Shown: piece by piece, positions 14,018-23,239 of the stretch
How the letters are laid out: the number at the start of each line of letters is the position of its first letter
Numbering within the stretch: position 1 is the first letter of the stretch
DNA from: Spirochaetaceae bacterium
GTDB taxonomy: Bacteria; Spirochaetota; Spirochaetia; SZUA-6; Bin103
Length of the DNA stretch: 26,632 nucleotides
Assembly (NCBI GenBank): GCA_028820215.1
Contig: JAPPKD010000096.1
Location: forward strand, 1-26,632
Direction of reading: 5' to 3'
The notes under the pieces: model-generated
The model's database searches: none
What the model saw: the letters and a program-made list of their open reading frames with translations, nothing else
What the model was told of the DNA's origin: nothing
Program-made: the position numbers and the translations under genes

Positions 14018-17000
14018 ATGGGACGCACTCAGCTCGCACCTGAACTGTTCGAGACGATCGACTGGCGCTGCATCGGGCCGCACCGCGGCGGCCGGGTGGT
14101 GGCGGTCGCCGGGGACCCCTCGCATGCTCAGACCTTCTACTTCGGCGCCTGCGCGGGCGGGGTCTGGAAGACCACCGACGGCGGCACCTACTGGGAGAAC
14201 GTCTCCGACGGCTTCTTCGGCACGGCCGCCGTGGGCGCGATCGCGGTCGCCGACGCCGATCCCAACGTCGTCTACGCCGGCACGGGCGAGGCGTGCATCC
14301 GCGTGGACGTCTCGCACGGCGACGGCGTCTACCGCTCGACCGACGGCGGCGCGACCTGGAGCAACGTCGGGCTGACCGACACCCGCCACATCGGCCGCAT
14401 CCGCATCCACCCGGAGGACCCGGACCTGGTCTACGTGGCCGCCCTCGGCCACGCCTTCGGTCCCAACGAGCAGCGCGGCGTGTTCCGCTCGCGCGACGGC
14501 GGCGCCACCTGGGAGCACGTGCTCGGCCGCGACGCCGAGACCGGCGCCATCGACCTGGTCATCGACCCCACCAACCCGCGCGTCCTGTACGCCGCCCTCT
14601 GGCAGGTGATCCGCCGGCCGTGGATCCTCGAATCCGGCGGCCCCGGCAGCGGCATCTTCAAGTCCACCGACGGCGGCGACACCTGGACCGAGATCTCCGC
14701 CAACCCCGGCCTGCCGGAGGGCATCAAGGGGCGCATCGGCATCGCCTGCTCGCCCGCGAAGGCCGGACGGGTGTGGGCGATCGTCGAGGCGGAGAAGGGT
14801 GCGCTGCTGCGCTCCGAGGACGGCGGCGCCAACTGGGAGGTGGCGAGCGCGGAGCGCGACCTGCGCCAGCGCCCCTGGTACTACCACCACGTGTTCGCCG
14901 ACCCGCAGGACGCCGACACCGTGTGGGTGCTCAACCTGTCGGCGTGGAAGTCCACCGACGCCGGCAAGACCTTCACCACGGTGTCGGCCCCGCACGGCGA
15001 CAACCACGACCTGTGGATCGACCCGGCCGACCCGCGCCGCATGATCGAGGGCAATGACGGCGGCGCCTGCGTTTCCTTCAACGGCGGCGACACCTGGTCG
15101 ACGATCTACAACCAGCCGACCTCGCAGTTCTACCACCTCACCACCGACACGCGGTTCCCGTACCGGGTGTACGGCACGCAGCAGGACAACTCCGCGATCA
15201 GCGTGCCCAGCCGCTCGGACAAGGGCATCATCCGCATGGGCGACTGCTACACGGTCGGCCACTCGGAGAGCGGACACATCCAGGTGCGCCCCGACAACCC
15301 CGACATCGTCTACTCCGGCGCCATCGGCAGCGCCCCCGGCGGCGGCGGCGTGCTGCTGCGCTACGACCACGCGACCGCGCAGATCCGCATCATCACCGCC
15401 TGGCCGGAGGAGTACTCCGGCTACGGCCCCAAGGACCTCAAGTACCGCTTCCAGTGGACGTATCCGATCCTGATCTCGCCGCACGACCCCGACGTGCTCT
15501 ACATCGCCGGCAACGTGCTGTTCCGCTCCACCGACGACGGCGCGAGCTGGGAGGTGATCAGCCCCGACCTGACCCGCGACGACCCGAGCAAGCAGGAGGC
15601 CTCCGGCGGCCCGATCACGAAGGACACGACCGGCGCCGAGCACTACTGCACGATCTTCGCCTTCGTCGAGTCCACGCACCGCAGGGGGCTGTTCTGGGCC
15701 GGCTCCGACGACGGGCTCATGCACCTGTCCCGCGACGGCGGCGCCAACTGGCAGGAGATCACGCCGCCGGACCTGCCCGAGTGGGCGACCGTGGCCACGA
15801 TCGAGCTGTCCCCGCACGATGAGGCGACCGCCTACGTGGCCGCCTTCCGCTACAAGCTCGACGACTACCGGCCCTACCTGTTCAAGACCGCCGACTACGG
15901 CGCGACCTGGACGCAGATTACCGGCAACCTGCCCGACGACGACTTCACGCGTGTCATACGCGAGGACCCGGAGCGTCCAGGGCTGCTGTACGCCGGCACC
16001 GAGCGCGGCATCCACGTCTCCTCGGACGACGGCGCCTCGTGGCAGCCGTTCCAGTGCAACCTGCCGGTGGCGCCGGTCCACGACCTGGCGATCCGCGGCG
16101 ACGACCTGATCGCGGCCACCCACGGCCGCTCGTTCTGGATCACCGACGGACTGGCGCTGTTGCGGCAGTTGGCGGCAGGCGAGATCGCCCCGGTGCACCT
16201 GTTCGCGCCGGCCCCCACGCTGCGCATGGCCGGTGAGGCCGACCCCACGGCTGCCTCGCCCAAGCAGTACATGGTCGGGCTCGGCCAGCCGGGCACCCTC
16301 TACGTCGCGCAGAAACCCGGCGGGGGCTTCGAGCGCCGCGCGCTCGACTGCGGCGTCAATCCCCGCGCGGGCGTGGTCCTGCACTACCACTTGAAGGAAG
16401 AGCCGGAAGGCGAGGTCACCCTGTCGTTCCACGACGCGGAGGGGCAGGAGATCCGCACGTTCTCCAGCGTGGAGCCGGAACCGCCCTCGGATGAGGACAA
16501 GGAGAAGGGGAAGGAGGAGCCGCCCAAGGATCCGGTGGTGCCGGCAAAGGCCGGCATGAACCGCTTCGCCTGGGACATGCGCTATCCCGGCTCGCATCCG
16601 ATCACCGGGACCACCGACCGCCCGTCCGGGCCGCTGGCCGCGCCGGGCCGCTACGAGGCGCGCCTCACCGTCGCCGACGCCACCCACCGGCAGCCGTTCG
16701 AGATCCGCAAGGACCCGCGCCTGGAGGCGACGCAGGAGGGGTTGGATGCGCAGTTCGAGCTGGCCATCCGGATCCGCGACAAGGTGTCCGAGGCCAACGA
16801 CGCCGTCAGCGAGCTGCGCAGCACCGGCCGGCAGGTGGACGAGTGGGCAGGCCGCGCCAAGGACGGCCCCGGCGAGCAGCCGGTCGCCGACGCGGCGCGC
16901 GCGCTCCGGAAGGAGCTCACGGCGATCGAGGAGGAGCTGGTCGAGCCACGCGCCGAGGGGGCGCTCAACCGCCTCAACCACCCGGTCAAGCTGGTCGCCA

Positions 17001-17236
17001 AGCTGAGCGCCCTGACCAGCGTGGTGACCAACGCCGACGTGGCGCCGCCGAAGCAGGCGTACGACGTGTACGAGCACCTGGCCGGCCAGATCGACGCGCA
17101 GCTCGCCCGGCTCAAGGAGACGCTGGAAGGCCGGCTGCCGCCCTTCGCGGAACTGCTGCGCGAGCACCAGGTGCCGGCAGTGGTTCCCGGCAGCGAGCCG
17201 GTGGCGGACGCGCCGGCTGCCCTTCGCTCGGCCTGA
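14018..17236 (+). CDS. Large BNR/Asp-box beta-propeller protein (sortilin/VPS10-like)
   Basis: 1072-aa protein dominated by about eleven Asp-box turns (S/T-x-D-G-G-x-T/S-W): KTTDGGTYW, RSTDGGATW, RSRDGGATW, KSTDGGDTW, RSEDGGANW, KSTDAGKTF, SFNGGDTW, RSTDDGASW, SRDGGANW, KTADYGATW and SSDDGASW. These give probably two linked propellers over residues 1-710. A beta-sandwich-like region follows, then an acidic/Lys linker (about 818-845), an AGMNRFAWDMRYPG block and a helical C-terminal region (from about 905). The family is usually annotated as a glycosyl hydrolase or VPS10-domain protein and is mostly exported. No signal peptide is visible here, and the N-terminus reads directly into the first blade. 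Substrate and role are unknown. Its last codons (GSEPVAD) recur at 24394-24412. Confidence 0.85.
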   Translation: MGRTQLAPELFETIDWRCIGPHRGGRVVAVAGDPSHAQTFYFGACAGGVWKTTDGGTYWENVSDGFFGTAAVGAIAVADADPNVVYAGTGEACIRVDVSHGDGVYRSTDGGATWSNVGLTDTRHIGRIRIHPEDPDLVYVAALGHAFGPNEQRGVFRSRDGGATWEHVLGRDAETGAIDLVIDPTNPRVLYAALWQVIRRPWILESGGPGSGIFKSTDGGDTWTEISANPGLPEGIKGRIGIACSPAKAGRVWAIVEAEKGALLRSEDGGANWEVASAERDLRQRPWYYHHVFADPQDADTVWVLNLSAWKSTDAGKTFTTVSAPHGDNHDLWIDPADPRRMIEGNDGGACVSFNGGDTWSTIYNQPTSQFYHLTTDTRFPYRVYGTQQDNSAISVPSRSDKGIIRMGDCYTVGHSESGHIQVRPDNPDIVYSGAIGSAPGGGGVLLRYDHATAQIRIITAWPEEYSGYGPKDLKYRFQWTYPILISPHDPDVLYIAGNVLFRSTDDGASWEVISPDLTRDDPSKQEASGGPITKDTTGAEHYCTIFAFVESTHRRGLFWAGSDDGLMHLSRDGGANWQEITPPDLPEWATVATIELSPHDEATAYVAAFRYKLDDYRPYLFKTADYGATWTQITGNLPDDDFTRVIREDPERPGLLYAGTERGIHVSSDDGASWQPFQCNLPVAPVHDLAIRGDDLIAATHGRSFWITDGLALLRQLAAGEIAPVHLFAPAPTLRMAGEADPTAASPKQYMVGLGQPGTLYVAQKPGGGFERRALDCGVNPRAGVVLHYHLKEEPEGEVTLSFHDAEGQEIRTFSSVEPEPPSDEDKEKGKEEPPKDPVVPAKAGMNRFAWDMRYPGSHPITGTTDRPSGPLAAPGRYEARLTVADATHRQPFEIRKDPRLEATQEGLDAQFELAIRIRDKVSEANDAVSELRSTGRQVDEWAGRAKDGPGEQPVADAARALRKELTAIEEELVEPRAEGALNRLNHPVKLVAKLSALTSVVTNADVAPPKQAYDVYEHLAGQIDAQLARLKETLEGRLPPFAELLREHQVPAVVPGSEPVADAPAALRSA

Positions 17237-17260
17237 GGAGTCAAGGACGCCCGCGGATCG

Positions 17261-20056
17261 ATGCCGGGCAGGCAGCGAGGAAAGAGCCGCAAGCAGAAGA
17301 AACGGACCCCGCAGCAGCGATCCCGGCAGCGAGGCCTCGATCCCCAGCGTGCGCTGGCCGAGGCGCGCCGGAGCCTGGACGACGGCGATCCCCGCAAGGC
17401 CCTGGAGCTGCTCCGGCGGGTGTCACGGCAGGACGGCGCGCCGGCCGTGCCGCCGCTGTGGCTCTTCTGCGCCACAGTCGAACGCGCGCGGCAATTGCAC
17501 CGCAAGGGATCGGCGAACGAGGCGGCGGCGCTGCGGAACCGCGCCGCGGAGCAGCGCGTAGCGATCGACGTCGAGGCGCTCTCGGAAGAAGACCTGGTCC
17601 GCTACCTGAGCTGTCTGGAGGCGGGCGACGCCGTGGCGGTTTACGCCGAGCACCTCGCCGTCGGGCCGCCGGTGCCCGCGGCCGAGCGGGCGGTGGCCGA
17701 CCGCCTGGTGATCGACCGCGGCTGGGATGGCATCGAGCACCTCGCCGCGGAGCACCCGCTCCGGCGGGACGCCGAGCCGGTACGGCGCAGCCTGGACGCC
17801 ATGGACGCCGGTGACTGGGAGGGCGCCGCACGTCTCCTGGCGGGCGTGGCGCGCCGCTCACCGTTCGCTCCCTGGCGGCTGTTCTGCAAGGCCATGGGAT
17901 GCTTCGCCGCCGGTGACGAGCAGGGTCTGCGGCGCAGCGTCGACCTGCTGCCGGACGACTTCGCGCTGCGCGGCACGGTTGCCGAGCTCAGGCGCTCCGC
18001 CACCGGTGGCGGGCCGGCGGGACCGGACGCGGTGCGGAGGGCGCTCGGCACCGGGGCCGCGCCGGTTGCGGCTTCCGCGGCCAGCCTGAGCCGGGCGATC
18101 CACGCCGACAACCAGCGTGAGGTCGAGCGTCACCTGGTCAGCCTGGCCGACGCCGTCTACCCGGAGGACCCCGTCCAGGCGCGGATCGACCTGTTGATGA
18201 TCGCCGCCACAGCGACAGTCCAGGGCCCGCTGGCGGTCGGCTCGTTCGCTCGCATGGTCGGCGTCGTGGTGCCCCGCGACCGCGTCTACATCGTCATGGC
18301 GCAGGCCGCCGTGCTGATGCAGGAGCTTGAGGCCGGCGACGTGTGGGATCCTTCGGTTGCCGAGGACTACCTCTACGATCTGCCGGTCGCGTTCCCCCGC
18401 CTGGCCGACCAGGCGATGGCGCGTTCCTGCGTGCTGGAGTCGCTCGCGCGCGCCGGTGTCAGCTCGGGAATCGGCCCTCACCTCCTCGATCCGGCGTCGG
18501 TGGAGTCGCTCACGGTCCTGCTGGACACGCGCCCCGAAGATCCGGCGACGATGCTGGTCGACCTGCTGATGGCCAGCCTGGCCGCCGATCCGGAGTCGCC
18601 GACCGCCTACCGTTTGCTGCTCGATCTGCTGCGCAGGCCCTCGCTCGGCAACACCGGCCGGGTGCGGGGCATCCTGGAGGAACTGGCGAAGAGCCACCCC
18701 GACGACCCCGAGCCGTGGCTGGAGATGGTCACCCTGGACTACGGCCGGAATGCGTACCGGCGCGCGGAGACGGCGCTGGCCGAGGCGCGACGGCGCGCCC
18801 CGTACGACGAGCGGATCCTCGACCTGCAGGCAACCGGGTTTCTCAAGTCCGCCGCCCAGAGCTGCAAGCGGGGTCGGTTCGCGCTCGCGGAGCGCGACCT
18901 GGAGCAAGCCGCGAACCTGCGGCGCCGGAAGCTGGAGCCGATCCTGCGCGTCAAGCGCCTGGTGCTCGACGTGGTCCGGGCCGGCAGGAACGCCGCCGCG
19001 GCAGCCGTGCCTCACCTGCGGGCGCTGCCGCCCGGTGAGCGATTGAGAACGCTGGCCGTGGCCATCCACGACCTGGCGTGGAACAGCAACCTGTCGAACC
19101 CCGATCCCACGATGGCCTCCGCGTTGCGGCGGGTTCTGGGGCGCGATGCGCGCGCCATCAGGAAGCTCGAACCCCATGAGGCGCTCGCTCTGGTCGCCGA
19201 TCTGCCGTCCGACTACCGCGTGCTCTACGGGAGTCTGCGGATCGCCCCGGTGCTGGCCGACTGGTGGGGCGCGGTGATGGCCCGGCTCGACGGCGACCGC
19301 CTGCTCGCGTGCTTCGACACGCTGATCGCCTGCGGCGGGCACAAAGCGGTGCGGGCGGAACTGTACCGCCGCATGCCCGGCGACCGCACGATTCGACGCG
19401 ACTCCCTGCTGCAGTTCTACCTGGCGGTAGTCCGCTACCTGCAAGGGGTCGACCGCGACTCCCTGCTCTTCGCCGAGGTCCTGGAACGGGCCGAGTCCGG
19501 CGAGCACGAGCGCCTGCGGGCCGCGGCGTCCAGACTCGCACAGGTCGTCGACGGGCCGCTGCGGCTTGCGTTGCAGCGCTTCGACTTCGGCGTTCTGGAT
19601 CTTGTCCTGCCGCCGTTTCAGGCGCTGCTGGACGAGCTCATCAACCGCACGCAGCCGCACGCGAGTCCGGCCCCGATCGCGTCGCCGGAACCGGAGGAAC
19701 CCGACGAACCTGAGGAAGCCGTGGCGCCCGCCCCGGATCTGGCGGCGGCGCTGCGCAAGGCCGCCCGGGACGGACGATTGGACCCGTCGGCGCAGGGGCT
19801 GCTCTTCGCGGAAGAGGCGACCATGGCCATCGTCGACCGCCTGGAGTTCATGATCGACAGCGCGGAGCTGCGCGGAGCCCCGCCGGAGTTCATGAGAGCG
19901 GTCGCCGACGTGGTGTGCACGGATCCGGAAATCCGTCGCATGCTGGACGAGCTGGCCGACTGGTGCACGACCGGACAGCGGGAAGTATCGCCGGAGCTGG
20001 CCGCCATGCTGTTCACCACCCCGACCGGCGCCGACGCCGGCAAGGAGCGACGTTGA
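17261..20056 (+). CDS. 931-aa TPR-like helical-repeat protein, first gene of Hsp70 cassette
   Basis: The N-terminus is strongly basic (Arg/Lys/Gln-rich over about 2-25), followed by a long alpha-helical solenoid. TPR-like helices are visible at RALAEARRSLDDGDPRKALE (about 30-49), in the PWLEMVTLDYGRNAYRRAET region (about 485-505), and in FLKSAAQSCKRGRFALAERD with the segment after it. An acidic Pro/Glu linker (about 800-825) separates a C-terminal helical domain. No enzyme motif is seen. It lies 24 bases after the propeller gene and shares its stop with the start of the J-domain gene (TGATG), so it belongs to the chaperone operon. A TPR client-recruiting or ribosome-associated partner of the Hsp70 is an inference. 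The start lacks a well-spaced ribosome-binding site (AAGGA 12 bases upstream). Confidence 0.78.
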   Translation: MPGRQRGKSRKQKKRTPQQRSRQRGLDPQRALAEARRSLDDGDPRKALELLRRVSRQDGAPAVPPLWLFCATVERARQLHRKGSANEAAALRNRAAEQRVAIDVEALSEEDLVRYLSCLEAGDAVAVYAEHLAVGPPVPAAERAVADRLVIDRGWDGIEHLAAEHPLRRDAEPVRRSLDAMDAGDWEGAARLLAGVARRSPFAPWRLFCKAMGCFAAGDEQGLRRSVDLLPDDFALRGTVAELRRSATGGGPAGPDAVRRALGTGAAPVAASAASLSRAIHADNQREVERHLVSLADAVYPEDPVQARIDLLMIAATATVQGPLAVGSFARMVGVVVPRDRVYIVMAQAAVLMQELEAGDVWDPSVAEDYLYDLPVAFPRLADQAMARSCVLESLARAGVSSGIGPHLLDPASVESLTVLLDTRPEDPATMLVDLLMASLAADPESPTAYRLLLDLLRRPSLGNTGRVRGILEELAKSHPDDPEPWLEMVTLDYGRNAYRRAETALAEARRRAPYDERILDLQATGFLKSAAQSCKRGRFALAERDLEQAANLRRRKLEPILRVKRLVLDVVRAGRNAAAAAVPHLRALPPGERLRTLAVAIHDLAWNSNLSNPDPTMASALRRVLGRDARAIRKLEPHEALALVADLPSDYRVLYGSLRIAPVLADWWGAVMARLDGDRLLACFDTLIACGGHKAVRAELYRRMPGDRTIRRDSLLQFYLAVVRYLQGVDRDSLLFAEVLERAESGEHERLRAAASRLAQVVDGPLRLALQRFDFGVLDLVLPPFQALLDELINRTQPHASPAPIASPEPEEPDEPEEAVAPAPDLAAALRKAARDGRLDPSAQGLLFAEEATMAIVDRLEFMIDSAELRGAPPEFMRAVADVVCTDPEIRRMLDELADWCTTGQREVSPELAAMLFTTPTGADAGKERR

Positions 20057-20358
20057 TGCTTGCTCACTACCTGACGCTGGACCTCTCTCCCGACGCTTCG
20101 CAGGAGGAGATACGCCGGCGGTACCTGGAACTGACCCGCGCCCATCCTCCGAGTCGCGATCCCGACCGTTTCCGGCGCATCGCCGCCGCCTACGAAGCGC
20201 TGCAGGACGATCGTTCGCGCGTGCGCACGGCCATCCTCGGAATGGCGTCCTACGCCGACTGGGAGCAGGCGCTGCAGGCGCTGGTGGAGGCTCGCCAGGG
20301 ATCGCGCAAGACACCCGGCCTGCAGGAGTTGCTGGCGGCGGAAGGTCTCTCGCCATGA
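20056..20358 (+). CDS. Short J-domain-like protein with HPP in place of HPD
   Basis: 100-aa protein. It opens with YLTLDLSPDASQEEIRRRYL, a J-domain helix I/II signature. LTRAHPPSRDPDRFRRIAAA and YEALQDDRSR then supply the loop, helix III and the terminal QDDRSR block. The invariant His-Pro-Asp that stimulates Hsp70 ATPase reads His30-Pro31-Pro32, although an Arg-Asp-Pro follows. A short helical tail (70-100) replaces the Gly/Phe and zinc domains of DnaJ. AAGGAG with eight bases spacing precedes the ATG, which overlaps the previous stop by one base, and its own stop overlaps the GrpE start (ATGA). It is probably the dedicated cofactor of the adjacent Hsp70, possibly targeting without classical stimulation. 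HPP-type J-like proteins beside Hsp70 and GrpE genes are known to me from other bacteria but, as far as I know, uncharacterised. Confidence 0.8.
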   Translation: MLAHYLTLDLSPDASQEEIRRRYLELTRAHPPSRDPDRFRRIAAAYEALQDDRSRVRTAILGMASYADWEQALQALVEARQGSRKTPGLQELLAAEGLSP

Positions 20359-21113
20359 GGCCGGCCGACATCCGGGCGACCGGCGCCGACGGGCGTCAGG
20401 ACGGGAGCCGTGATCGGGACATGGCCGGCACCTGGAAGGAGCGGGCGCTGGACGACTTCAGGCGGTGGCTGGACGAACTGGAGGAGATTCCACCGGCCGG
20501 CGCGGAACAGGAGCCGCCGTCCTGCGACCTGCACGATCTGTTCGCCGAGCTCGCCGCCCTGCGCCAGGAGGTGCGGCTGCAGAACCGGGAGCAGTCGCGG
20601 GCCGGCCGGGAGCTGGCCAACGCCGCGGCGAGCTACGACGCGATCGACCGCACGACGCGGCGGCGTGACGAGGAGCTGGCGGCACTCGAACGGCGCGTCT
20701 CGCGGGCCGCCGAGGACCGCTGCCTGCTGTCGGTGCTGGACCTGCGCGACGCCCTGGTGCGCGGCCGCGAGGCGGCGCGGAAGCTGCGCAAGGCGGGAAA
20801 GAAGGCCAGACGAAAGAAGGCGCTCCAGCGCAAGCCGTTCCGCCGCCTGCGGCCGGCGATCTCCGGAGTCGTGGACGGATACGAGCTTGCGCTCAGGCGC
20901 TGCGATCGAACGCTGGCGCAGTATGACGTCCACGGCGTGCCGGCCTTGGGACTTCGGTTCGATGCTCGCACCATGCACGCGGTGGAGACGCGGCGGGTCG
21001 CGGATCGTGAGGACGGCGTGGTCGTGGACGAGTTCGTCGGCGGTTTCGTGCGCGACGGCGAGGTGTTGCGCCTGGCCGAGGTCGCGGTGAACCGCGTGCA
21101 GGGAGCGGAGTGA
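20355..21113 (+). CDS. Divergent GrpE-family nucleotide exchange factor
   Basis: 252-aa protein with GrpE architecture. A long coiled coil (about 55-125: [20 protein letters not shown] and [20 protein letters not shown]) precedes [13 protein letters not shown], matching the four-helix dimer region. The beta-wing head is recognisable as [20 protein letters not shown], then [20 protein letters not shown] and LAEVAVNR. GrpE releases ADP from Hsp70. A very basic segment ([20 protein letters not shown], about 141-160) is inserted before the head and is not found in housekeeping GrpE. The start at 20355 overlaps the J-protein stop by four bases. This divergence, together with a J partner of unusual type, points to a specialised Hsp70 system rather than the general stress operon. 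Confidence 0.85.
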   Translation: MRPADIRATGADGRQDGSRDRDMAGTWKERALDDFRRWLDELEEIPPAGAEQEPPSCDLHDLFAELAALRQEVRLQNREQSRAGRELANAAASYDAIDRTTRRRDEELAALERRVSRAAEDRCLLSVLDLRDALVRGREAARKLRKAGKKARRKKALQRKPFRRLRPAISGVVDGYELALRRCDRTLAQYDVHGVPALGLRFDARTMHAVETRRVADREDGVVVDEFVGGFVRDGEVLRLAEVAVNRVQGAE

Positions 21114-22873
21114 TGGCGCTGGACCGGGAGCCGGTGATCGGCATCGACCTGGGAACCACCAACTCGGAGGTGGCGATCATCGACGGCGGAACGCCGCGCA
21201 TCGTCGGCAGCGGCGACGATGCACTCCTGCCCTCGTGCGTGGGGCTGGACGAGTCGGGCAACGTGATCGTCGGGCGCGAAGCGCGCAACCAGCAGGCCGT
21301 CGCTTCGGAGCGCACCGTGCTGTCCATCAAGCGTCTGATGGGCTCCGACACCCTCGTGCGGATGGGGCCGGAAGCGTACCGTCCCCAGGAGATCTCCGCG
21401 TTCATCCTGAAGGCGCTCAGGGAGCGGGCGGCCGGCGCCCTGGGCCGGCCGGTCGGCAAGGCGGTGATCACAGTACCGGCGTACTTCACGGACGCCCAGC
21501 GTCAGGCCACGCGCGAGGCGGGACAGATCGCCGGCCTGGAGGTCGTGCGGATCATCAACGAACCAACCGCCGCCGCCCTGGCATACCACGCCGGCGACGA
21601 AGGGCAGCGCAGGATTCTGGTCTACGACCTTGGCGGCGGCACGTTCGACGTTTCCGTGGTGAAGATCGAGAGCGGGGTCGTCGAGGTGCTCGCCACCAGC
21701 GGTGACAACCACCTGGGCGGCGACGACTTCGACGCGATCGTCCTGGATCGCCTGAACGATCATCTCGAAGGCGAGATGGGGCTTCACGACGCCCCCGGGG
21801 ATCGCCTGCTGCAGGCCCGGCTGCGGCGGACGGCAGAGCGTGCCAAGGTCGAGCTGTCCCGCCAGCCGTACGCGCTCATCGAAGAGGACCACGTGGCCAC
21901 GGTGCGCGGCGCCGCACAGCACCTCTCCTGGGAATTGAGCCGCGCCGACTTCGAGGGCGCGATCGAGGAGTTGCTGGGCCGGACCATGCAGGCGGTGACC
22001 ACCGCGCTCAACGACGCGGCGATCCGCCCGAGCGATCTCGACCGCGTGCTGCTGGTCGGCGGATCGACGCGCATTCCGCGCATCGCGCAACTCGTGGCCG
22101 AGCGCCTGGGACAGGAGCCGCATGGCGAAGTGGATCCGGACCTGTGCGTGGCGCTCGGGGCCGGCATCCAGGCCGGCATCGAAATGGGACACGACATGCC
22201 GGCCGTGCTGGTCGACATCACCCCGTACACGTTCGGCACCCGTGTCCTTGGGGAACTGCACGGGCGTCCGTACGCGGATCAGTTCGTGCCCCTGATCCGG
22301 CGCAACTCGAAGCTCCCGGCCACCCATACTGAGACGTTCTACACCGTGTTCGACGACCAGGAGAGGGTGGAGATCAAGGTGTTTCAGGGCGAGGATCCCG
22401 ACGCCTTGAAGAACGTCGAGATCGGCACCTTCATGATCGAGGGGCTGAACCAGCAGGAAGGGGCGAGGGACCGAGGCATCCTGTTCACCTACCACCTGGA
22501 CCTCGACGGCATGCTCGACGTCCATGCCGTGGAACGGGCGACCGGCCGGGAGATCAGGGGCGTGATCGAACGGGCCATGGGCGGATCCACCGAGGAGGCG
22601 CTCAGCGCCTCGAAGGAGCGGGTCGCCGCCCGCTGGGGCGCAGAGGACGAGGACGCCGAGGCGCCCGGGCAGACCGACGACCTGCAGGCGCCGCCGGAGA
22701 TCCGTGAGACCCTGAAACGGGCGGAGTCCGCCCTCGAAACGGCCCCGGAAGAAGACCGCGAGGAGATCGCCGACCTGATGAAAGACCTGCGCGATGCCGT
22801 GAAGACGGGGGACACGGAGCAGGCGGCCAAGGCCAGACAGGAGCTGGACGAGATCCTGTTCTACCTGGAGTAG
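21113..22873 (+). CDS. Hsp70-family chaperone (DnaK paralogue)
   Basis: 586-aa Hsp70. The nucleotide-binding domain is intact: [11 protein letters not shown] (9-19), KRLMG with Lys73, [13 protein letters not shown] (121-133), [11 protein letters not shown] (148-158), [13 protein letters not shown] (171-183) and [12 protein letters not shown] (313-324). The interdomain linker and start of the substrate domain read [16 protein letters not shown] (365-380) rather than the usual DVTPLSLG. The substrate domain continues with [20 protein letters not shown]. The C-terminal lid is short, after an acidic linker (about 511-525), and there is no DnaK-type conserved tail. ATG at 21113 overlaps the GrpE stop by one base, with GGGAG seven bases upstream; a GTG at 21110 is an alternative. 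Together with the J-like protein and GrpE it forms a complete second Hsp70 machine. Confidence 0.93.
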   Translation: MALDREPVIGIDLGTTNSEVAIIDGGTPRIVGSGDDALLPSCVGLDESGNVIVGREARNQQAVASERTVLSIKRLMGSDTLVRMGPEAYRPQEISAFILKALRERAAGALGRPVGKAVITVPAYFTDAQRQATREAGQIAGLEVVRIINEPTAAALAYHAGDEGQRRILVYDLGGGTFDVSVVKIESGVVEVLATSGDNHLGGDDFDAIVLDRLNDHLEGEMGLHDAPGDRLLQARLRRTAERAKVELSRQPYALIEEDHVATVRGAAQHLSWELSRADFEGAIEELLGRTMQAVTTALNDAAIRPSDLDRVLLVGGSTRIPRIAQLVAERLGQEPHGEVDPDLCVALGAGIQAGIEMGHDMPAVLVDITPYTFGTRVLGELHGRPYADQFVPLIRRNSKLPATHTETFYTVFDDQERVEIKVFQGEDPDALKNVEIGTFMIEGLNQQEGARDRGILFTYHLDLDGMLDVHAVERATGREIRGVIERAMGGSTEEALSASKERVAARWGAEDEDAEAPGQTDDLQAPPEIRETLKRAESALETAPEEDREEIADLMKDLRDAVKTGDTEQAAKARQELDEILFYLE

Positions 22874-22876
22874 CTG

Positions 22877-23191
22877 GTGACACACTGCCCGACCTGCGGC
22901 GCCCGCTACCGCGGAGGATCGCGGTGCCACCGCTGCCAGACTGACCTCCACCAGGTGCTGCTGATAGAGCGCGCCGCCGCCACCCTGCGGCGCCGGGCGC
23001 GCCAGGCGCTCCGGGACGGCCGCGGCGATCAGGCCCGCGACGACGCCGAGCGCGCCTGCGCCCTGCACCGCTGCTCCGAGTCCCTGGCCGTACGCGCCGT
23101 CGTCGCGCTGCGCGAGCGGGACTATCCGCTGGCCCTCCAGCTCTGGTTGGACTACGCGGCGCGAGCGAGTGACTCCGCACCGGAGCGGTGA
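22877..23191 (+). CDS. Zinc-ribbon plus helical-repeat small protein
   Basis: 104-aa protein beginning with GTG three bases after the Hsp70 stop, with GGAG six bases upstream. A rubredoxin-like zinc knuckle is formed by Cys4, Cys7, Cys17 and Cys20 (HCPTCG...RCHRCQ). The remainder is two or three TPR-like helix pairs (AATLRRRARQALRDGRGDQA, ESLAVRAVVALRERDYPLAL). The spacing makes it the fifth gene of the cassette. DnaJ proteins carry zinc modules for client binding, and here that function could have moved to a separate polypeptide. This is an inference, and no homologue of known function is recognised. Confidence 0.78.
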   Translation: MTHCPTCGARYRGGSRCHRCQTDLHQVLLIERAAATLRRRARQALRDGRGDQARDDAERACALHRCSESLAVRAVVALRERDYPLALQLWLDYAARASDSAPER

Positions 23192-23215
23192 TGGTCGCTT
23201 CGGGCGTCGCGGCGG

Positions 23216-23221
23216 TATAGT
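23216..23221 (+). promoter_or_regulatory. Candidate -10 element before the AAA ATPase gene
   Basis: TATAGT lies 19 bases before the ATG at 23240 in the 48-base gap after the zinc-ribbon gene. No clear -35 is present. It suggests the ATPase gene has its own promoter. Confidence 0.3.
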
Positions 23222-23239
23222 CTTCGAAGGAAGGCCAAC

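Noticed and set aside
13832..17167. 1111-aa minus-strand ORF
   Set aside because: It is antisense to the Asp-box propeller gene, its translation is Val/Gly/Arg/Leu-rich without motifs, and such long shadows are expected in high-GC DNA.
17858..20371. 837-aa minus-strand ORF
   Set aside because: Antisense shadow of the TPR-like gene with no recognisable domain. The plus strand has proper overlaps and ribosome-binding sites.
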